Positions 31,262-43,488 are shown, counted from the first letter of the stretch. The stretch: DNA of 64,000 nucleotides from Chlorobaculum parvum NCIB 8327 (GCF_000020505.1 NC_011027.1:542001-606000), one strand, 5' to 3'. Numbers and translations: made by a program. Notes: a model not told the origin generated them from the letters alone.

Positions 31262-31552
31262 ATGAGTAACGCTGAAGAGATAGCCCGGATGTTCAAGGTG
31301 CTTTCCGTTGGTTCAAGGGTTCGGATCGTCGAGCTGCTGAAGGAGCGGTCGCTGTGCGTCAATGCTCTGGCCAAGGCGCTTGACATCACCCCGGCGGCGG
31401 TTTCGCAGCATCTCCGGGTCTTGCGCGATGCGGAAGTCGTGCTTCCTGAACGGCGCGGTTATTCGGTGCATTACCGCGTGGATCGGGATGTGCTTGCCGA
31501 ATGGAACGGGATTGCGTCAGCGTTGCTCGGCGTCACGAATGAAAATGAGTGA
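31262..31552 (+). CDS. ArsR-family winged-helix transcription regulator
   Basis: 96 residues. IARMFKVLSVGSRVRIVELLKE opens the winged helix, and LDITPAAVSQHLRVLRDAEVV is the recognition helix, followed by a beta wing (RRGYSVHYRVD). There is a Cys in SLCVNAL at the helix-turn-helix start, where ArsR/SmtB metal sensors often have their Cys ligand, but no second Cys next to it, so the sensed signal is unclear. It lies 53 nt behind the [2Fe-2S] gene and 30 nt before the Cys-rich microprotein, and is likely to autoregulate the group. Confidence 0.9.
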   Translation: MSNAEEIARMFKVLSVGSRVRIVELLKERSLCVNALAKALDITPAAVSQHLRVLRDAEVVLPERRGYSVHYRVDRDVLAEWNGIASALLGVTNENE

Positions 31553-31582
31553 AAGCATCATCAATCCAACCGGAGTTAAATC

Positions 31583-31738
31583 ATGAGTGAAGAAAAATCC
31601 TGCTGCTGCCAGAAGCCAGAAATGCTGAAAGGCACCCCCGAAAAATGCTCGCCCGAAACCATCAAGCAGTGCCACGGCGACCAGCCGTCCCACCCCTGTG
31701 TTCCGGAAAAGCAGAACGCGAAAGAGGATAAAGAGTAA
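31583..31738 (+). CDS. Cys-rich microprotein (51 aa)
   Basis: A 51-residue frame that begins MSEEKSCCCQKPEMLKG and ends EDKE. It has six Cys: a CCC cluster at 7-9, and Cys 22, 30 and 39, with His 31 and 37 nearby. GGAG lies 7 nt before the ATG and a strong terminator follows at 31762. The Cys/His content suggests metal or Fe-S binding, and its place after an ArsR gene fits a sensor-regulated metal chaperone or buffer. No family is recognised. It is shorter than usual annotation cut-offs and may be missing from annotations. Confidence 0.7.
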   Translation: MSEEKSCCCQKPEMLKGTPEKCSPETIKQCHGDQPSHPCVPEKQNAKEDKE

Positions 31739-31761
31739 AGGACGATTGTCTTTTTGGAAAC

Positions 31762-31791
31762 AAAAAAGCCCCGGATTGCCGGGGCTTTTTT
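31762..31791. terminator. Bidirectional terminator between the microprotein and acs
   Basis: AAAAAAGCCCCGG pairs with CCGGGGCTTTTTT around a 4-nt loop, giving T-tailed hairpins on both strands between convergent genes. Confidence 0.93.
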
Positions 31792-31810
31792 GTTTGATGT
31801 CGCTGATTGC

Positions 31811-33790
<1,980 letters not shown>

Positions 33791-33957
33791 TGGTAATACG
33801 GTTTTGTATTGAAAAAAATGTCTGCTGCTCCTTGAGAGAGCGCCGACGGTTCGGCCGGAGTTTGGTAAGGGGCCTGCCGAACCCCTTGTATATCGTGACT
33901 AAAAAGTTACAGAAAAAAAACAGATCATACCAAGAACCTCATCTCATCACGTCGTTG

Positions 33958-36381
33958 TCATTGTTGCGGTTTTACGGCGAAGTTCACCAGCTTGCCGGGC
34001 ACGGCGATCTCCTTGATGATCTGCTGCCCTTCGAGGAACTTTGCGACGCTCTCGACCTTTTTGGCCGACTCGATCATATCCTCCTTCGCGTAGCCCGCGG
34101 GAGCTTCAAACGTACCGCGGAGCTTGCCGTTGACCTGCACGGCGATGGTGAGCACGTCGTCCGTCGCAAGCTTCGCGTCGAAGACCGGCCATACGGCTCC
34201 GCTGATCGACTCCGTGTGGCCGAGCGTCTGCCAAAGCTCTTCGGTGATGTGTGGTGCGAAAGGTGAGAGCAGCACGAGCAGGGTTTCAGTCGTCTCGCGG
34301 CTGTAACATCCCGTTTTGGTCAGCTCATTGACGAGCACCATCATCTCCGAAATGGCGGTGTTGAATTTGAGCTGCTCGGTATCTTCGGTCACCTTTTTGA
34401 TCGCCTTGTGCATCCGTTTGAGGACGGCTTCCGACGGTTTGTCATCGGTGGTTTTCTGCGTCTCGGTGTTTTCGTCCCAGACCAGTCGCCACACCTTGTT
34501 CAGGAAGCGGCTGATGCCCTCGATGCCGTGGGTGTTCCAGGGCTTGACCTGTTCGAGCGGGCCGAGGAACATTTCGTAGAGCCGCACGGCGTCCGCGCCG
34601 TAGGTGCTCAGCACGTGGTCGGCGGGGATGACGTTGCCGCGTGACTTTGACATCTTTTCGTTGTCTTCGCCGAGAATCATGCCCTGGTTGAAGAGGCGCT
34701 GGAACGGCTCCTTGGTGCTGACCACGCCGAGGTCGTAGAGCACCTTGTGCCAGAAGCGTGAGTAGAGCAGGTGCAGCACCGCGTGCTCCGCGCCGCCGAT
34801 GTAGAGATCGACGTTCATCCAGTACTGCTCGCGCGACGGATCGACCAGCGCGTTGCCGTTCTGCGGATCGATGAAGCGCAGGTAGTACCAGCAGCTTCCG
34901 GCCCACTGCGGCATGGTGTTGGTTTCGCGGCGGAACTTGCCGTGCTCGTCCTCGCCGTAGAGCCAGCTCTCGATATTGGCCAAGGGCGACTCGCCGGTCG
35001 ATGTCGGGTGGTAGGCCTCGACCTCCGGTAGCGTGAGAGGCAGGTTGGTTTCGGGGCGCATCGTGCCGTCCTCGTAATGCTTGATCGGGATCGGCTCGCC
35101 CCAGTAGCGTTGGCGGCTGAAGACCCAGTCGCGCAGCTTGTAGTTGACCTTGCGCTTGCCCTTGCCTTTCGACTCCAGCCAGGTTGCCATGCGGTCGAAG
35201 GCGGTTTTGAAGTCGAGGCCGTCGATGGATATTTCGTCGTTCGCGGAGTTCACGCAAACGCTCTCCTTGCCGTCGAACACCTCTTCCTGTACGTCATGCG
35301 GGCTTTTGATGACTTCGCGGATCGGCAGCCCGAATTTTTTCGCGAACTCCCAGTCGCGGCTGTCGTGCGCCGGGACGGACATGATCGCGCCGGTGCCGTA
35401 GCTGGTGAGCACGAAATCCGAAATCCAGACCGGAAGCGCCTCGCCGTTAGCCGGGTTGATCGCGTAGGAACCGGTGAAGACGCCGGTTTTCTCTTTCTGC
35501 AAGCCGGTGCGTTCCAGCTCGGTTTTGAGCTTGGCCTGTTCGATATATTTTTTGACCTCGACGAGCTGCTGGGCGATGGCGAGCTTTTCGGCCATCGGAT
35601 GCTCCGGCGAAATGACGAGGTAGGTCGCGCCGAAGAGCGTGTCGGGGCGGGTGGTATAGACCCGCAGATTGGTGCGGTGGCAGCGCAGCTCGAAGTCGAT
35701 CTCGACGCCCTCGGAGCGTCCGATCCAGTTGCGCTGCATCTGCTTGACGTTCTCCGGCCAATCCACTTCATCCAAGTCCTCCAGCAGCCGCTCGGCGTAG
35801 GCGGTGATCTTCAGCACCCACTGGCGCAGCGGGCGGCGCACGACGGTATAGCCGTCGGCAATCTTCTCGTCAACCTCCTCGTTTGCCAGCACCACCTTCA
35901 GCTCCTCGCACCAGTTGACGTCCACCTCCGAGATGTAGGCCAGCCCTTTCTCGTAGAGCTTCAGGAAAATCCACTGCGTCCACTTGAAGTAGTTCGGATC
36001 GGTGGTGTTGACTTCGCGGCTCCAGTCGTAGGAGAAGCCCATGCTCTTGAGGGTCTCGCGGAAGCTGGCGACGTTCTTTTCGGTGGTCAGGCGCGGATGG
36101 GTTCCGGTCTTGATGGCGAACTGCTCGGCGGGCAGGCCGAAGGCGTCCCAACCCATCGGGTGCAGCACGTTGTGGCCTTGGCAGCGCTTGTAACGCGCCA
36201 TGATGTCGGTGGCCGTGTAGCCTTCGAGGTGGCCGACGTGCAGGCCCGAACCGCTCGGGTAGGGGAACATGTCGAGCACGTAATATTTTGGCTTATCCTG
36301 GTCGGCGGAGGAGGCAAAGGTCTGCTCATCTGCCCAGCGGGCTTGCCACTTTTTCTCAAGTGCTGAAAAGTCGTATTTCAT
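33958..36381 (-). CDS. leuS: Leucyl-tRNA synthetase
   Basis: 807 residues from the chosen ATG. The class I signatures are both present: [16 protein letters not shown] (HIGH) near 40-50 and [14 protein letters not shown] (KMSKS) near 577. The editing CP1 domain lies between them ([27 protein letters not shown]). LeuRS charges tRNA-Leu and hydrolyses misacylated products. The frame is open for 47 codons upstream to 36522, but that part would run into the pnp terminator and reads nothing like a synthetase; [13 protein letters not shown] is the expected start. It follows pnp on the minus strand after a terminator. Confidence 0.97.
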   Translation of the reverse strand: MKYDFSALEKKWQARWADEQTFASSADQDKPKYYVLDMFPYPSGSGLHVGHLEGYTATDIMARYKRCQGHNVLHPMGWDAFGLPAEQFAIKTGTHPRLTTEKNVASFRETLKSMGFSYDWSREVNTTDPNYFKWTQWIFLKLYEKGLAYISEVDVNWCEELKVVLANEEVDEKIADGYTVVRRPLRQWVLKITAYAERLLEDLDEVDWPENVKQMQRNWIGRSEGVEIDFELRCHRTNLRVYTTRPDTLFGATYLVISPEHPMAEKLAIAQQLVEVKKYIEQAKLKTELERTGLQKEKTGVFTGSYAINPANGEALPVWISDFVLTSYGTGAIMSVPAHDSRDWEFAKKFGLPIREVIKSPHDVQEEVFDGKESVCVNSANDEISIDGLDFKTAFDRMATWLESKGKGKRKVNYKLRDWVFSRQRYWGEPIPIKHYEDGTMRPETNLPLTLPEVEAYHPTSTGESPLANIESWLYGEDEHGKFRRETNTMPQWAGSCWYYLRFIDPQNGNALVDPSREQYWMNVDLYIGGAEHAVLHLLYSRFWHKVLYDLGVVSTKEPFQRLFNQGMILGEDNEKMSKSRGNVIPADHVLSTYGADAVRLYEMFLGPLEQVKPWNTHGIEGISRFLNKVWRLVWDENTETQKTTDDKPSEAVLKRMHKAIKKVTEDTEQLKFNTAISEMMVLVNELTKTGCYSRETTETLLVLLSPFAPHITEELWQTLGHTESISGAVWPVFDAKLATDDVLTIAVQVNGKLRGTFEAPAGYAKEDMIESAKKVESVAKFLEGQQIIKEIAVPGKLVNFAVKPQQ

Positions 36382-36439
36382 GAGTCTCTGATCTGTTCGA
36401 AAATGTTGCAGGGAAGATAATCCCGAGCCGGTAATGAAA

Positions 36440-36474
36440 AAAGGCAGTGCAGGGCTATTTCCCCGCACTGCCTT
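36440..36474 (-). terminator. Terminator after pnp
   Basis: AAGGCAGTGC-AGGG pairs with CCCC-GCACTGCCTT around a short loop, ending in a T-run on the minus strand 20 nt after the pnp stop. It separates pnp from leuS. Confidence 0.85.
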
Positions 36475-36493
36475 TGTTTCAGTTTCGCTGCGT

Positions 36494-38692
36494 TCAGTCT
36501 CGTGCCGGCTTTGCTTCGCCATTCGTTTCGGCTGGCTGGTCGGTGTCGAGCAGCGCCTTGATCGAAAGGGCGAACTTGGTCTTGCCGGTGCGCGGATCCT
36601 TGCGGATGTCGATCAGCTTGACCTTGACCCGTTCGCCGGGTTTGAGCACGTCGCTTACCTTGGCGATGCGCTCGCGCGCGATTTCGGAGATGTGCACCAG
36701 GCCGTCGGTCTTCGGCAGGAACTCGACGAAGGCGCCAAGCTCGTCGCGGATGTCGCGAACCTTGCCCATGTAGATCGTGCCGACCTCCGGTTTCGAGACG
36801 AGCGTCTTGATGGTTTCGACCGCCGCTTTGGTGCCTTCGGGGCTGGAGCAGGCGATGGTCACCGTGCCGTCGTCGTCGATGTTGATCTCTGCGCCGGTCT
36901 CTTCGGTGATGCTGCGGATGGTTTCGCCGCCCTTGCCGATCACCATGCCGATGGCGTCCACCGGAATCTGGATGCTGGTAAGGCGTGGCGCATATTTACC
37001 GATATCTTCGCGCGATTCGGGAATGGCTTCGGTCATGACGTCGAGAATGTGCAGACGGCCTTTGCGAGCCTGTTCGAGGGCGGTTTCGAGGATGTGGTAA
37101 TCCAGGCCGTCGATTTTGATGTCCATCTGGCAGGCGGTGATGCCGTCACGGGTGCCGGAGACCTTGAAGTCCATGTCGCCGAGGTGATCCTCGTTGCCGA
37201 GAATGTCGGAGAGTACGGCGTAGCGGTCGCCCTCCTTGATGAGGCCCATCGCGATGCCGGAGACCGGCTTCTTGAGCGGAATGCCGCCGTCCATCGCGGC
37301 CAGCGTGCCGCCGCAGACCGAAGCCATCGACGACGATCCGTTCGATTCGAGAATGTCCGAGACGAGGCGTACGGTGTACGGGAACTCCTGCTCGGCGGGC
37401 ATCACCATCTTGATGGCGCGTTCGGCGAGGTTGCCGTGGCCGATTTCACGCCGTCCGGTGCCGCCGACCCTGCCGGTTTCACCGACCGAGAAGGGCGGGA
37501 AGTTGTAGTGCAGCATAAAGCGCTTGTCTTTGTCGTCGGTGAGCGTATCGACCGACTGGGCGTCCTTCTTGGTGCCGAGGGTGAGCGTGACCAGCGCCTG
37601 CGTTTCGCCGCGGGTGAAGAGCGCCGAACCGTGAGCCCTCGGAATCAGGCCCAGCTCGATGCTGATCGGGCGAACCTGTTCGAGCGTACGGCCGTCGAGG
37701 CGCTTGCTGTCGTCGAGAATCATGTGGCGCATCACCTTCTTTTCGACGTCGTGGATGCACTCGTCGATCATGTGCTCGCTCTGGCAGAGTGCCTTTTCGG
37801 GATTGGCGGCAATCTCTTCGGCGGTGATGGAGCTGAAGTGTTCGAGCGTTTTGGCGATGGTCTCCTTGTAGATCGCCTTGGTCCTGTCGGAGCGCTCCTC
37901 TTTTGCCAGCGGCGTGTAGGCCAGCGCTTTCAGCTCGGCTGCGCAGTTGGCCTCGATGAAGGCGACCAGCTCGGCAGGAGCGACGGTGGGTGCAAACGCA
38001 CGCTTCGGTTTGGCGACCTCGGCAGCAAGCTCCTTCTGGAAGGCGCAAAGTTTTTTGATTGCTTCGTGACCGAATTTGATGGCGTCGAGCATCTCGGCTT
38101 CGGAAATCTCCTTCATCTCGCCTTCGAGCATGCAGATGGTGTCCTCGGTACCGCCGATGCAGATGTCGAGGTCGCTGCGCTGCAGCTCTTCGGTGTCGGG
38201 ATTGACGATGAACTGGCCGTTGATGCGACCGACGCGAACTTCCGACATCGGGTTTGCGAACGGAATGTCCGACACCATGATGGCTGCCGAAGCGGCGATG
38301 CCGCCCAGCACGTCAGCGTCGTTGATCGTGTCGGACGAAATGACCGAAATGATGATCTGGGTCTCCTGATAGTAGCCGTCAGGGAAGAGCGGGCGCAGGG
38401 CGCGGTCGATCAGGCGGGCGGAGAGAATCTCTTTTTCGGAAGGACGGCCTTCGCGTTTGAAGAAGCCGCCGGGGAACTTGCCGGCTGCGGAATATTTCTC
38501 GCGGTACTCGACCTGAAGCGGGAAGAAGTCCTGACTCGGCGGGGGAGGTGTTTTGCTTGAAACCACCGTGGCGAGCACCATGGTGTCGTTGAGCCTGACG
38601 ACTGCCGAGCCGTCGGCCTGTTTGGCCATTTTACCGGTTTCGATCGTGATTACCTTACCCTGTCCAAGATCGATCTCTTTTTTGATAAACAT
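36494..38692 (-). CDS. pnp: Polyribonucleotide nucleotidyltransferase (PNPase)
   Basis: 732 residues with the full layout: two RNase PH domains ([16 protein letters not shown]-like block near residue 90, and [14 protein letters not shown] near 400), an all-helical linker, a KH domain ([11 protein letters not shown] near 577) and an S1 domain ([17 protein letters not shown] near 640). It degrades RNA phosphorolytically 3' to 5', and can add tails. S15 (rpsO), the usual neighbour, is not next to it here. It is followed by its own terminator. Confidence 0.97.
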   Translation of the reverse strand: MFIKKEIDLGQGKVITIETGKMAKQADGSAVVRLNDTMVLATVVSSKTPPPPSQDFFPLQVEYREKYSAAGKFPGGFFKREGRPSEKEILSARLIDRALRPLFPDGYYQETQIIISVISSDTINDADVLGGIAASAAIMVSDIPFANPMSEVRVGRINGQFIVNPDTEELQRSDLDICIGGTEDTICMLEGEMKEISEAEMLDAIKFGHEAIKKLCAFQKELAAEVAKPKRAFAPTVAPAELVAFIEANCAAELKALAYTPLAKEERSDRTKAIYKETIAKTLEHFSSITAEEIAANPEKALCQSEHMIDECIHDVEKKVMRHMILDDSKRLDGRTLEQVRPISIELGLIPRAHGSALFTRGETQALVTLTLGTKKDAQSVDTLTDDKDKRFMLHYNFPPFSVGETGRVGGTGRREIGHGNLAERAIKMVMPAEQEFPYTVRLVSDILESNGSSSMASVCGGTLAAMDGGIPLKKPVSGIAMGLIKEGDRYAVLSDILGNEDHLGDMDFKVSGTRDGITACQMDIKIDGLDYHILETALEQARKGRLHILDVMTEAIPESREDIGKYAPRLTSIQIPVDAIGMVIGKGGETIRSITEETGAEINIDDDGTVTIACSSPEGTKAAVETIKTLVSKPEVGTIYMGKVRDIRDELGAFVEFLPKTDGLVHISEIARERIAKVSDVLKPGERVKVKLIDIRKDPRTGKTKFALSIKALLDTDQPAETNGEAKPARD

Positions 38693-38889
38693 GTAAATCT
38701 GTTGTGGTTAGTAGTGATGAACCTCTTCGGTGGACCTTCGGGACGATGCCATTTCGCTGGGGAAATCAGGGCTCTTGATGCCGGTCGCGGTCGAAGCCAA
38801 TTCAAAAAATTACAAAGTCAAATAATATACTATAAATTTGTTGCCTTCCAGTATCGGCAGCGCTTTCATGCTGCTCCCGCTTTTGTGCA

Positions 38890-39744
38890 TTACTGATAGT
38901 CAAACCGCCAGTTGTCGATCAGCCTGGTCGAACCGATGCGCACAGCCATGATGAGCCGGTAGGCTTTGCCCGGAACGGCTTTCGTGGCTCGCTCGAAGGT
39001 GGCGTCATCGACGAAGCAGAGGTAGTCGGGCTGGGTATCCTTTTCGGAGAGCACGAGCTCTTCGGCTTCCGCAGCGATCGCTTCCAAGTCGGCTCTGCCC
39101 TGTTCGATCTGCTCTCCGGCGTACAGGATGGCGCGGTAAAGCGCCGTTGCCTGCTGGCGCTCATCGGAACTGAGGTAGATATTTCGCGAGCTGGTGGCCA
39201 GGCCGTCGCTTTCGCGGGCGATCGGAGCCCCGAGAATCGTGGTGCCGATGTTCAGATCGGTCACCACGCGCCGGATGATGGCGAGCTGCTGGGCGTCCTT
39301 CTCGCCGAAGACGGCCAGGTGCGGTCGGGTGATGCCGAGCAGTTTGACCACTACCGTGGCCATGCCGCCGAAGTGGCCGGGCCGGGAAGCGCCCTCGAAC
39401 CGTGTAGCGACGGGGCCGGGATCGATGCTGGTCGAGTAGCCTTCGGGGTACATCGCCTCCGTCGTAGGCGCGAAGAGGTAGTCGATGCCTGCCGAGCGTG
39501 CCAAAGCGACATCCTTTTCGAACGGGCGCGGGTAGCGGTGGAAATCCTCGTCGGGGCCGAACTGCGTCGGGTTGACGAAGATGCTCATGATGACCGTTCC
39601 GGCTTTCTCCTTTGCGAGCTTCACCAGGCTCAGGTGTCCCTCATGCAACGCGCCCATCGTCATGACGACGCCGATGTACTGGTGCTGGAGCCGAAGCTTT
39701 TCGGCGATTTTCTGCATTTCAGCCGGATCAGTGATGATTTGCAT
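38890..39744 (-). CDS. panC: Pantothenate synthetase
   Basis: 284 residues from the ATG that gives the family start [11 protein letters not shown]. The HxGH nucleotide motif is in [14 protein letters not shown] near residue 32, and [14 protein letters not shown] near 150. PanC joins pantoate and beta-alanine with ATP, the last step to pantothenate and hence CoA. The ORF extends 29 codons upstream into rsmI. With the chosen start panC still overlaps the rsmI 3' end by 17 nt, in another frame on the same strand, so rsmI-panC form a coupled pair. Confidence 0.96.
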
Positions 39745-40459
39745 CGTACTCTTTCTGTTTTTTTGATTTGCCTGCGGGATGGACGACCACGACAAATTCG
39801 CCCCGGACTTTCGTGCCGGAGAAGTGCTCAATCAGCTCGTCTGCCGTTCCGGTGACGAACTCCTCGTGAATTTTGGTGATTTCGCGGGCGACGAAAAGCG
39901 TTGCGCCGGGCAGGTAGGTGTTCACCTCTTCGAACAGCCTTCCGATCCGGTGCGGTGATTCGTAGAGCACCACCGTGCTTTGCAGCGCGGCGAGAAATTC
40001 GAGGCGGGTTTTGCGGCCCTTCTTGTGCGGCAGGAATCCGGCGAAGTAGAAGCTGCTGATCGGCAGTGGACAGACCGAAAGGGCCGCCGTCAGTGCGCTT
40101 GCGCCCGGAATCGGCACGATGGTGAATCCCGCGGCATGCGCAGCGCTCGCCATGGTGTAGCCGGGATCGCTGATGCCGGGCGTGCCCGCGTCGGTTACGA
40201 GCGCAACGTCGGTTCCCTCGTCGAGCAGAGCCGTCATCTGCTGCACCGCCCGCTCTTCGTTGAAGCTGTGGTAGCTGAGCAGCTTTTTGTGTGGGATGCC
40301 GAAATGTTTGAGCAGAATCGAGGTGCGGCGGGTGTCTTCGCAGGCGATGGCGCCCGCATCGCGGAGTGTGTTGACCGCCCGGTACGTCATGTCGTCGAGA
40401 TTCCCGAGTGGCGTGGCGACCACGTAGAGGGTGCCTTTATGATCGTCTCGTGTGTTCAA
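39728..40459 (-). CDS. rsmI: 16S rRNA (cytidine-1402-2'-O)-methyltransferase
   Basis: 243 residues. The start [21 protein letters not shown], then [33 protein letters not shown] and ETKIHEEF-like [15 protein letters not shown] are the RsmI signatures of the tetrapyrrole-methylase superfamily. RsmI 2'-O-methylates C1402 in the decoding centre of 16S rRNA, using S-adenosylmethionine. The 3' end ([11 protein letters not shown]) overlaps the panC start by 17 nt. It is divergent from the oppF gene, with 125 nt between the starts. Confidence 0.95.
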
Positions 40460-40584
40460 CGTCGTTGCCCGGAGTGTTGGAGTCTCGTTACGTATGCCGC
40501 TATTTTTGGCAAGCTGGTACTTTATTGTCTATTATTACTGCTTATTATAGCAAAAAATATGACAAACAGATTGAGCCGAACCCC

Positions 40585-41568
40585 ATGCAGCGTGAACAGA
40601 TTCTGTCGGTTAGCGGACTGAAAGTTCATTTTCCGGTCAGAAGCTCCGGATTGTCCGGCAGCAAGCAGGTGGCCAAAGCGGTCAACGGCGTGTCGTTCGA
40701 GGTGTTGAAGGGTGAAACCCTCGGGCTGGTGGGCGAGTCGGGCTGCGGCAAAACCACCCTCGGCCGGGCAATCGTGCGCCTGGTACAGCCCTCGAAAGGG
40801 AGCCGGATCGTCTTCTGCGGGCGCGAAATCGCCGAACTCGGCAACAAAGAGTTCAGGCCGCTCCGCAAGGAGATGCAGATGATTTTTCAGGATCCGTTCG
40901 GTTCGCTCAATCCGCGCCTGACGGTGGGGCAGATGCTTGGCGAGGTGCTCAAAGTACATGGCATCACCAAAGGCACGAAAGCCACCTCGCAGAAGATCGA
41001 CGAGTTGCTCGACCGGGTGGGGCTCAATAGCGAATACGCCAGCCGCTACCCCCACGAATTCTCCGGTGGCCAGCGGCAGCGCGTCGGCATCGCCAGGGCT
41101 CTTGCGGTCAACCCTTCGTTTATCATCTGCGACGAGCCGGTTTCGGCACTCGATGTGTCGATCCAGTCGCAGATCATCAATCTCCTCAAGGATTTGCAGC
41201 GTGATTTGGGGCTGACCTACCTTTTCATCGCGCACGATCTTTCCGTGGTCGAGTACATTTCCGATCGCGTGGCGGTGATGTACCTGGGCCGGATCGTCGA
41301 AATTGCCGATGCCGGAACGCTGTATGCGAATCCGAAGCACCCGTACACGCAAGCGCTGCTCTCGGCCATTCCGATGCCCGAGCTCGACCGGAAGCACGAA
41401 CGCATCGTGCTGAAGGGTGACCTGCCCGGCCCGCTTTCGATTCCCGAGGGATGCAGCTTTCATCCGCGTTGTCCCGTGGCGATGGACGAATGCCGGCGGC
41501 GCGAGCCTGAGCTGTTGCCATTGAACGATGACTCATCGCACCGGGTGAGCTGTCTGCTTTATCAGTGA
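40585..41568 (+). CDS. Oligopeptide/dipeptide ABC transporter ATP-binding protein (OppF/DppF type)
   Basis: 327 residues from ATG 40585. Walker A is GLVGESGCGKTTLGRAI near residue 50, the ABC signature SGGQRQRVGIARAL near 158, Walker B IICDEPVSALD near 178. The C-terminal oligopeptide-transporter extension (PHPYTQALLSAIP-like KHPYTQALLSAIPMPE and CSFHPRCPVAMDECR) marks the OppF/DppF group and may include Fe-S-associated cysteines. It energises peptide uptake. The binding lipoprotein and one permease that could be its partners are 13 kb away at 54625 and 56411, so the transporter genes are dispersed. The frame is open upstream but reads nonsense across the rsmI start. Confidence 0.92.
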   Translation: MQREQILSVSGLKVHFPVRSSGLSGSKQVAKAVNGVSFEVLKGETLGLVGESGCGKTTLGRAIVRLVQPSKGSRIVFCGREIAELGNKEFRPLRKEMQMIFQDPFGSLNPRLTVGQMLGEVLKVHGITKGTKATSQKIDELLDRVGLNSEYASRYPHEFSGGQRQRVGIARALAVNPSFIICDEPVSALDVSIQSQIINLLKDLQRDLGLTYLFIAHDLSVVEYISDRVAVMYLGRIVEIADAGTLYANPKHPYTQALLSAIPMPELDRKHERIVLKGDLPGPLSIPEGCSFHPRCPVAMDECRRREPELLPLNDDSSHRVSCLLYQ

Positions 41569-41600
41569 TTCATCCATGAAATTATGACTGACGCAAAACC

Positions 41601-41608
41601 AAAAAAAA
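41601..41608 (+). repeat. 8-nt A homopolymer between the likely sppA start codon and its frame
   Basis: Eight A between the ATG at 41584 and the sppA frame. Seven (or ten) would bring that ATG in frame with the downstream gene. Confidence 0.8.
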
Positions 41609-41617
41609 CGGGGCTGT

Positions 41618-43375
41618 TTGCTCACAGGATGCCTGACGGTGGTCGTGCTTTTTGTGCTTCTCATTGGCGGTGTCTGGCTGGCAAGCTCCTGGAGCGACAA
41701 GCTGCCCGAACGATTCGTGCTCAGGGTTCCCGTGAAGGGGCAGATCGAAGAACGTTCGCCGGATTCGGGGCTTTTTTCATTTGGCCAGAGAGCCGAGCCG
41801 CTTTCGCTCGAAGCATTGATGACCATTCTCGACCGGGCGCAGAGCGATAAGCGAGTCGAGTCCGTTTTGCTCGACATCGACGGGCTCAGCACCTCCACGG
41901 CGAAAATCCAGGAGCTGAGCAGTTCGATCGATGCTCTCCGGAAGTCGGGGAAAAAAGTGACCGCACTGCTGCGCACGCCGGCGGACAAGGACTATCTGCT
42001 TGCCGTCGCCTGCGATTCGATTATCGTGCAGAAAAATTCGTGGATGCAGCTTGACGGTTTCAAGGCTGAACTCTTCTTCTTTGCCGAACCGCTCAAAAAA
42101 CTTGGCATTGGCTTTCAGGCTGCGCAGTGGAAAAAGTATAAAAGCGCCATTGAGCCCTATACCAGGAACTCACCGAGTCCGGAGAGCCTCCAAGAGCTGA
42201 ACTCCTTGCTCGACGATTCGTGGGCCAACTATCTCGACCAGGTCGCCCGGCGTCGGCATATCGGCAGGGATGCGTTCCGCGAGGTGATCGACTCGCTGGC
42301 CGTCCTGACCCCCGAGCAGGCGCTTGAGCGGAAGCTGATCGATCGCGTGCTCTCCATCCGGCAGCTTGAAAAGGAGTACCGGAAACGCTTCGGCAAGCCC
42401 TTCGATGAGCTGGTGGTCAACGCCGGGAGCTACCTTTCCTCCACCGGCGACCTGGAGCCTCATGGCACCGGCAATCGCATCGCCGTCATTACCATCAACG
42501 GCCTGATTGTCGGCGACAGTATTGCGGGCATGGGGGATGACGAAGAGATCGATGTCGCTTCGGTTCGCCGGGCGGTTGATGCCGCACTTGATGATTCAAA
42601 GGTCAAGGCAATCGTGCTCAGGATCGACAGCCCGGGCGGTGAGGCATTGGCCGCATCGTCGATGCTCGAACTGCTTGAGGAGGCCGCACAGAAAAAGCCG
42701 CTGGTCGCTTCGATGTCGGGCAGCGCGGCTTCGGGAGGGTACATGGTCGCTCTTGCCGCCAACAAAATCTACGCCCAGCCGTTGACCGTGACCGGCTCCA
42801 TTGGCGTGTTCGCCCTCAAGCCGGATTTCAGTGGCCTGCTCGAAAAAACCGGCATCCACCGTGAGGTGCTGACCCGCGGGCGGTTTGCCGATGCTTACAC
42901 GCCTTTCAAACCTTTCGATGATGCCGCTTTCAGGAAATTTGTCGAAACCACCGGGCACATTTATGAGGACTTCACCGGCAAGGTTGCCAAAAGCCGGCAT
43001 CTGACTGCCGAGCAGGTCGAAGCCGTGGCTGGTGGCCGCGTCTGGAGTGGCAAGCGGGCGGTCGAGGTTGGTCTGGTTGACGAGATCGGCGGGCTCAATG
43101 ATGCCGTGCAGGAAGCGAGCCGGCTTGCCAAGCTGAAAAAGGGGACAAAGCCGGAAATGCTCTATCTGCCTGCCCGCAAAACCTGGATCGAACGTTTTTT
43201 TGATGGAGATGCCGTGCAGGCTGTTGCGGACATGTCCGATCATCTGGCCACCCAATCGCTTGCGAGGTTGCTTCCTGTCTCACAGCTTCCCGGTACGGCA
43301 ACCGTTCGCTTCCTGCTCCGCACTGAAGAGCCTCAAGTGCTTGCAATCCAGCCGTTTGGGGTTGAGATGAATTGA
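41618..43375 (+). CDS. sppA: Signal peptide peptidase SppA (protease IV), start out of frame
   Basis: 585 residues in the open frame. A membrane anchor is at residues 4-25. The catalytic dyad is visible: Lys in KKYKSAIEPYTRN near 173 and Ser in SGSAASGGYM near 372. SppA cuts left-over signal peptides in the membrane. The frame only begins with a TTG at 41618. An ATG at 41584 starts MTDAKPKK, the expected basic N-terminus, but an A-run of eight (41601-41608) leaves it one base out of frame; seven A would give MTDAKPKKRGCLLTGCL fused in frame to the anchor. Sequencing error, phase variation or slippage are all possible. It follows oppF by 15-50 nt. Confidence 0.93.
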   Translation: MLTGCLTVVVLFVLLIGGVWLASSWSDKLPERFVLRVPVKGQIEERSPDSGLFSFGQRAEPLSLEALMTILDRAQSDKRVESVLLDIDGLSTSTAKIQELSSSIDALRKSGKKVTALLRTPADKDYLLAVACDSIIVQKNSWMQLDGFKAELFFFAEPLKKLGIGFQAAQWKKYKSAIEPYTRNSPSPESLQELNSLLDDSWANYLDQVARRRHIGRDAFREVIDSLAVLTPEQALERKLIDRVLSIRQLEKEYRKRFGKPFDELVVNAGSYLSSTGDLEPHGTGNRIAVITINGLIVGDSIAGMGDDEEIDVASVRRAVDAALDDSKVKAIVLRIDSPGGEALAASSMLELLEEAAQKKPLVASMSGSAASGGYMVALAANKIYAQPLTVTGSIGVFALKPDFSGLLEKTGIHREVLTRGRFADAYTPFKPFDDAAFRKFVETTGHIYEDFTGKVAKSRHLTAEQVEAVAGGRVWSGKRAVEVGLVDEIGGLNDAVQEASRLAKLKKGTKPEMLYLPARKTWIERFFDGDAVQAVADMSDHLATQSLARLLPVSQLPGTATVRFLLRTEEPQVLAIQPFGVEMN

Positions 43376-43395
43376 CCATGGATCGTTGATAATTA

Positions 43396-43420
43396 GTAGG
43401 GGCAGCCCTCGCAGCTGCCC
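43396..43420. repeat. GTAGGGGC hairpin repeat (copy 2)
   Basis: GTAGGGGCAG...CTGCCC forms a short GC-rich hairpin just after sppA. It is related to the sequence at 28046-28070 and resembles a dispersed intergenic repeat. Confidence 0.5.
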
Positions 43421-43448
43421 TTCGGAATGGCGAACGACTTCGCTTTTC

Positions 43449-43488
43449 AATCAGACAGATCGGACGGATCGGATCGATCTGTCTGATT
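43449..43488. repeat. Perfect 14-bp inverted repeat between convergent sppA and comM (copy 2 of the CAGATCGGACGGATC element)
   Basis: AATCAGACAGATCG pairs exactly with 43475-43488 around a 12-nt loop. Positions 43456-43470 are identical to 8482-8496. It lies between convergent genes and is probably a bidirectional terminator-like repeat. Confidence 0.65.

Noticed and set aside
36434-38560. 708-codon open frame on the plus strand
   Set aside because: Antisense shadow of pnp; Gly/Val/Asp-rich composition typical of reverse-frame translation and no domain.
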